Source: Alphaproteobacteria bacterium
GTDB lineage: Bacteria > Pseudomonadota > Alphaproteobacteria > Micavibrionales > UBA2020
DNA length: 7,506 nucleotides
Direction: 5' to 3'
Assembly (NCBI GenBank): GCA_029266795.1
Contig: JAQSWE010000119.1
Coordinates: 1 to 7,506 of the forward strand
The notes below the pieces were generated by a model, which did no database searches, had not been told where the DNA came from, and was given only the letters and a program-made list of their open reading frames with translations. This document shows positions 4,776 through 7,506 of the stretch, in pieces (position 1 is the first letter of the stretch; each line of letters opens with the position of its first letter). The position numbers and the translations under genes are program-made.

Positions 4776-7506
4776 TGGCGATGCAACCTTTCTAAAATAT
4801 AGGGCACATGCACCTGGTCGGATTTGTAGTTGCCGGCCAGCGCCATCATCATGACGTTGACGCCGAAGCGATAGGCCATTTCGCGCTGCTGCTCGCCGCC
4901 GGGCGTCACGGGGAAGCGCGTGCGGTCGTCATAGGATTGCGACCATGCCGCCGCCCAGTCATTGCCGCCGATGAGCGCCGAGGTGACACCGTCGTTATCG
5001 GCGCTGGGTTCTTTTTCCGTCCACAGCGTGCCGCCGCCATAGGCCCCGGGGAATTCGTCGAGCAGGTAGAAAGTTTTCGTCAGGATGTTGCCGCGCTCGA
5101 CGGCCTTGAGTTCCGGCAGGCGGATACCGCCCGTCACGTCGCGCAGCTGTTTCGTGCCGATAGTGGCGTTAGAAATCTTGCCGGACGGATCGGCGAATTG
5201 CTGGTCGCGCGTATCGAACAGGATCAACCCGCCCTGCGCCATGTAATTCTGCACGTTGCGCGCGGCGAGTGAGGACAGCGGCGCCTGCACCGGCGTCATC
5301 GGCCAGTAGAGCATGGGATAATAATACAGCATGTCGGCGGCAGGGTTGACCCCGCGTACGCCCTTGATGCGGATCGTGGTGCGGTTGTTGATGGTGTTCA
5401 TGAGGCCGGTAAGGCCGTTGAAGCTGACCATATCGACGCTGCTGTCCCCCGTTTCGACATAGGCGAGGTAGATGTTGGAGGCGAGGTCGATCGCCGTCAT
5501 TTCATCCTGCGCATGGGCAGGCGATGCCGACATCAGCGAGATAAAGAGGATGACCGCACCCATTTTTGCCGCACGCACGGGGCGGGCGAAAGCGCCGCGC
5601 ATCCAAAGGGTCAGCACCGTATCGATCAGCAGCAGCCAGAGCGCCCATTTCAGGAAGTCGGGCTTCAACCCGCGCTCGCCGGAGAGTTTGTATTCCTGAA
5701 TGTCCGTGCCGGCGGGAATGTCGCCTAGCGGCACGATTTCGGGCAGCGCGTCACCGAGGTTGTAGACCTGGAATTGCTGCTCCGTCCCATACAGGCCCGG
5801 CGGCGTGAAGGCGGAGGGGACGAAGGGCTGCTTGGGGTCGAGCGCGGAGATAATGGTTTTCGCGCCCGGCGTCTGCACGCGGCCGAAACCGTCGAGCACC
5901 ATGAAGGGCGTCAGCATCGCCTGCGCCTTGTAATCGCTGATGCCGGTCGAGAGGGAGATCATGCGCTGCAGCGCGGAAACATAGAGGCCCGAATAGCAGA
6001 AATTCGACCAGTCGGTGCCGGCGGTGGTATGGACGAGGACGATCACGCCCTTGCCAATCGGCGCGCCGGTCAGGAGCGGTGTGCCGTCCTCCAGCTGCAG
6101 CCATGTGTGCTCAAAAGTTTCAGGCGTGGGATCGGCCAGCACTTGGCGCGTGACGAACACGTCTTCGGGGATTTCGAGGCCGACCAGCGGGCTGGCATCG
6201 GGGATATTGCCGGCGAGCTTGACGGGCTTTTCCCATGTCATCGCGCCTTCCAGCGCGCGCAGGCCGAAGCGCAGGCGCACGGGCAGCAAGGGGTCGTCAG
6301 GGTTGGCGGCAAGGTTGGGGCCGGCGAAGCGGATCAGGAAGCCGCCATTCTCCACCCATTTCAGTAGGTCGACGCGCTCGATGGATGTCAGCGCGGCGGT
6401 GTCGGGCCAGATGATGGCGGAGAGCGATTTCGGCAGCAGCTTGTCCACATCGTCGACTTCGGTCGCGCCGGTCGCAAGGGCGCGTTTCAGGTAATAGACT
6501 TCGTTCAGGAAGCTGTCGCGTTCGCGATGCGCGACATCGGCGACGATGCCGACGGGGCGCTGCTGCCATTGGGAATCCGTGAGGTAGGTGGCCGATGCCA
6601 TCGGCGTGCGCTGCAGCCCGACGCGGGAGACCTTGCTGCGCATTTCGTTCAGCACATCCCATTTCACTTCCGCGACGCGCTTGCCGGGCGGGAAATCGAC
6701 CTTGATATTGTCGAGCACGCTGCCGTCATGGGCATAGGCGGCGAGCAGCTGCGTGTCGTTGCCCATCGTCGCGTTCATGCGCTCGATGCTCAAGGAAAGC
6801 TGACCGGGTTTCACCGCGGTCTTGCGCAGGATGTAAGGGGCGTTGACGGCGTCATCCTTGACCAGTGTAACGTTGCCGTTGCTGCGCAGCGCGTCCATCA
6901 GGGCGCGGCCGTTCATGGTCTGGGTCGTCGTGCCGTCGCTTAGGAAAATGCTGTGGCTAATTTTGTATTTCGCGAGCACTTCGTTCGCAATCGCCGCCGC
7001 GCCCTTGTGGTCGGTCGGCCAGGCGACGGGTTTCAGGTGTTCGGCCCAGCCCTGCGCCTCGCCCTCTTCCATCGGGCCGATGCTATGCAGCTTGCCGTCG
7101 CCTTCGTCGGCGGCGGTCGGCAGGAAGATCACGGGGCGGTCGGAGCGGCGGATCTGCGAGAGGAACTCGCGCAGCTTTTCCTGACGGGTCGTCCAGTTGG
7201 CGGCGGAGGCCCAGCCGTTATCGATCACGACCAGCACGTTGCCGCCGGAACCCGGCAGCCCCGCCGAGAGCTTCATGATCGGCTCGGCGAGCGCGAAGAT
7301 AAAGAAGGCGACGATGAGCGAGCGCAGCACCAGCAGCCACCACGGCGTATGCGCGGGCGTGCGGACATCGGTGCGCAAATCCTGCAGCAGGAAGAAAGCA
7401 GGAAACTTGACGACCTTCGGGCGCGGCGGCATGACGCGCAAAATCCACCACAGCACCGGAATGCCCGCGAGCGCGGCAAGCAGATAGGGTGCCAGGAATG
7501 TCAGGC
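4772..7506 (-). CDS. BatA-like N-terminal / DUF4159 membrane protein, 5' partial
   Basis: The frame is open from the TGA at 4774-4772 to the right edge (910 visible residues). A GTG at 7456 is in frame, but the 16 residues before it (LTFLAPYLLAALAGIP) complete the typical first helix, so the true start lies beyond the edge and probably only a few residues are missing. Seen in order: helix 1-22; a basic loop with PPRPKVVKFPA typical of BatA-like N-termini; helix 55-76; a VWA-like domain with a degraded metal site (DNGWA at 95-99, SDG around 189-191); an amidotransferase-like part (AIIWPD, LLKWVENGGFLIRFAGP); helix 617-638; a basic loop; a hydrophobic segment ending in PAHAQ (646-666); and the DUF4159 domain (about 668-910; YYYPMLYWPMT, YMAQGGLILFDTRDQ). 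Topology by charge places the VWA and DUF4159 parts in the periplasm. It would act with MoxR and DUF58 partners, expected upstream, and with the next gene. The biochemical function is not known. Confidence 0.9.
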   Translation of the reverse strand, partial: LTFLAPYLLAALAGIPVLWWILRVMPPRPKVVKFPAFFLLQDLRTDVRTPAHTPWWLLVLRSLIVAFFIFALAEPIMKLSAGLPGSGGNVLVVIDNGWASAANWTTRQEKLREFLSQIRRSDRPVIFLPTAADEGDGKLHSIGPMEEGEAQGWAEHLKPVAWPTDHKGAAAIANEVLAKYKISHSIFLSDGTTTQTMNGRALMDALRSNGNVTLVKDDAVNAPYILRKTAVKPGQLSLSIERMNATMGNDTQLLAAYAHDGSVLDNIKVDFPPGKRVAEVKWDVLNEMRSKVSRVGLQRTPMASATYLTDSQWQQRPVGIVADVAHRERDSFLNEVYYLKRALATGATEVDDVDKLLPKSLSAIIWPDTAALTSIERVDLLKWVENGGFLIRFAGPNLAANPDDPLLPVRLRFGLRALEGAMTWEKPVKLAGNIPDASPLVGLEIPEDVFVTRQVLADPTPETFEHTWLQLEDGTPLLTGAPIGKGVIVLVHTTAGTDWSNFCYSGLYVSALQRMISLSTGISDYKAQAMLTPFMVLDGFGRVQTPGAKTIISALDPKQPFVPSAFTPPGLYGTEQQFQVYNLGDALPEIVPLGDIPAGTDIQEYKLSGERGLKPDFLKWALWLLLIDTVLTLWMRGAFARPVRAAKMGAVILFISLMSASPAHAQDEMTAIDLASNIYLAYVETGDSSVDMVSFNGLTGLMNTINNRTTIRIKGVRGVNPAADMLYYYPMLYWPMTPVQAPLSSLAARNVQNYMAQGGLILFDTRDQQFADPSGKISNATIGTKQLRDVTGGIRLPELKAVERGNILTKTFYLLDEFPGAYGGGTLWTEKEPSADNDGVTSALIGGNDWAAAWSQSYDDRTRFPVTPGGEQQREMAYRFGVNVMMMALAGNYKSDQVHVPYILERLHRQ

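Noticed and set aside
5774..6367. 197-codon plus-strand open frame antisense to the DUF4159 gene
   Set aside because: Shadow frame with biased composition and no ribosome site or domain noted.
7454..7456. GTG as the start of the DUF4159 gene
   Set aside because: It falls within the first membrane helix; the in-frame residues upstream complete the typical BatA-like N-terminus.

Overview
The window looks like bacterial chromosome from a GC-rich Gram-negative, most likely an alphaproteobacterium. This rests on base composition, good Shine-Dalgarno sites, and a minus-strand operon whose 910-residue visible product has the BatA-like N-terminus plus DUF4159 layout I associate with alphaproteobacterial MoxR/DUF58/DUF4159 clusters. 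I cannot name the genus.

Left part, plus strand (1-1654): a two-gene signalling unit joined by an ATGA overlap. The first gene enters from the left edge and encodes a response-regulator receiver fused to a SpoIIE/PP2C-type serine phosphatase. The remains of a possible GHKL (RsbW-like) kinase domain precede the receiver. The second gene encodes a single-domain STAS protein with a candidate phosphorylatable serine. Together they have the parts of a partner-switching pathway: an Asp-phosphorylated receiver controls a phosphatase, which would dephosphorylate the STAS antagonist and so free or sequester a downstream target. No sigma factor is visible.

Middle (1655-2675): a 167-bp spacer holds two terminator-like hairpins and is followed by a stand-alone two-CBS-domain protein (1822-2379). 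A very strong bidirectional terminator (13-bp perfect arms) follows. Facing the CBS gene on the minus strand is a compact transcription unit: a near-consensus sigma70 promoter (TTGACA-16-TACAAT), an AGAGGGA ribosome site, a 40-codon Pro/Ala/Gln-rich basic ORF, and then the shared terminator. It encodes an unrecognised microprotein or a roughly 210-nt RNA, and it is the most novel-looking item here.

Right part, minus strand (2676-7506): two long genes joined by another ATGA overlap. The upstream gene (cut by the right edge, probably missing only a few N-terminal residues) encodes the BatA-like/DUF4159 membrane protein. The downstream gene encodes a 699-residue membrane-anchored protein with a VWA-like domain and a class I glutamine-amidotransferase-like fold, and it contains no cysteine. 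Both are predicted to place large domains in the periplasm. By family context they probably work with a MoxR AAA+ ATPase and a DUF58 protein encoded just beyond the right edge, but the function of these envelope complexes is poorly known.

No tRNA, rRNA, CRISPR array, insertion sequence or integration site was seen.
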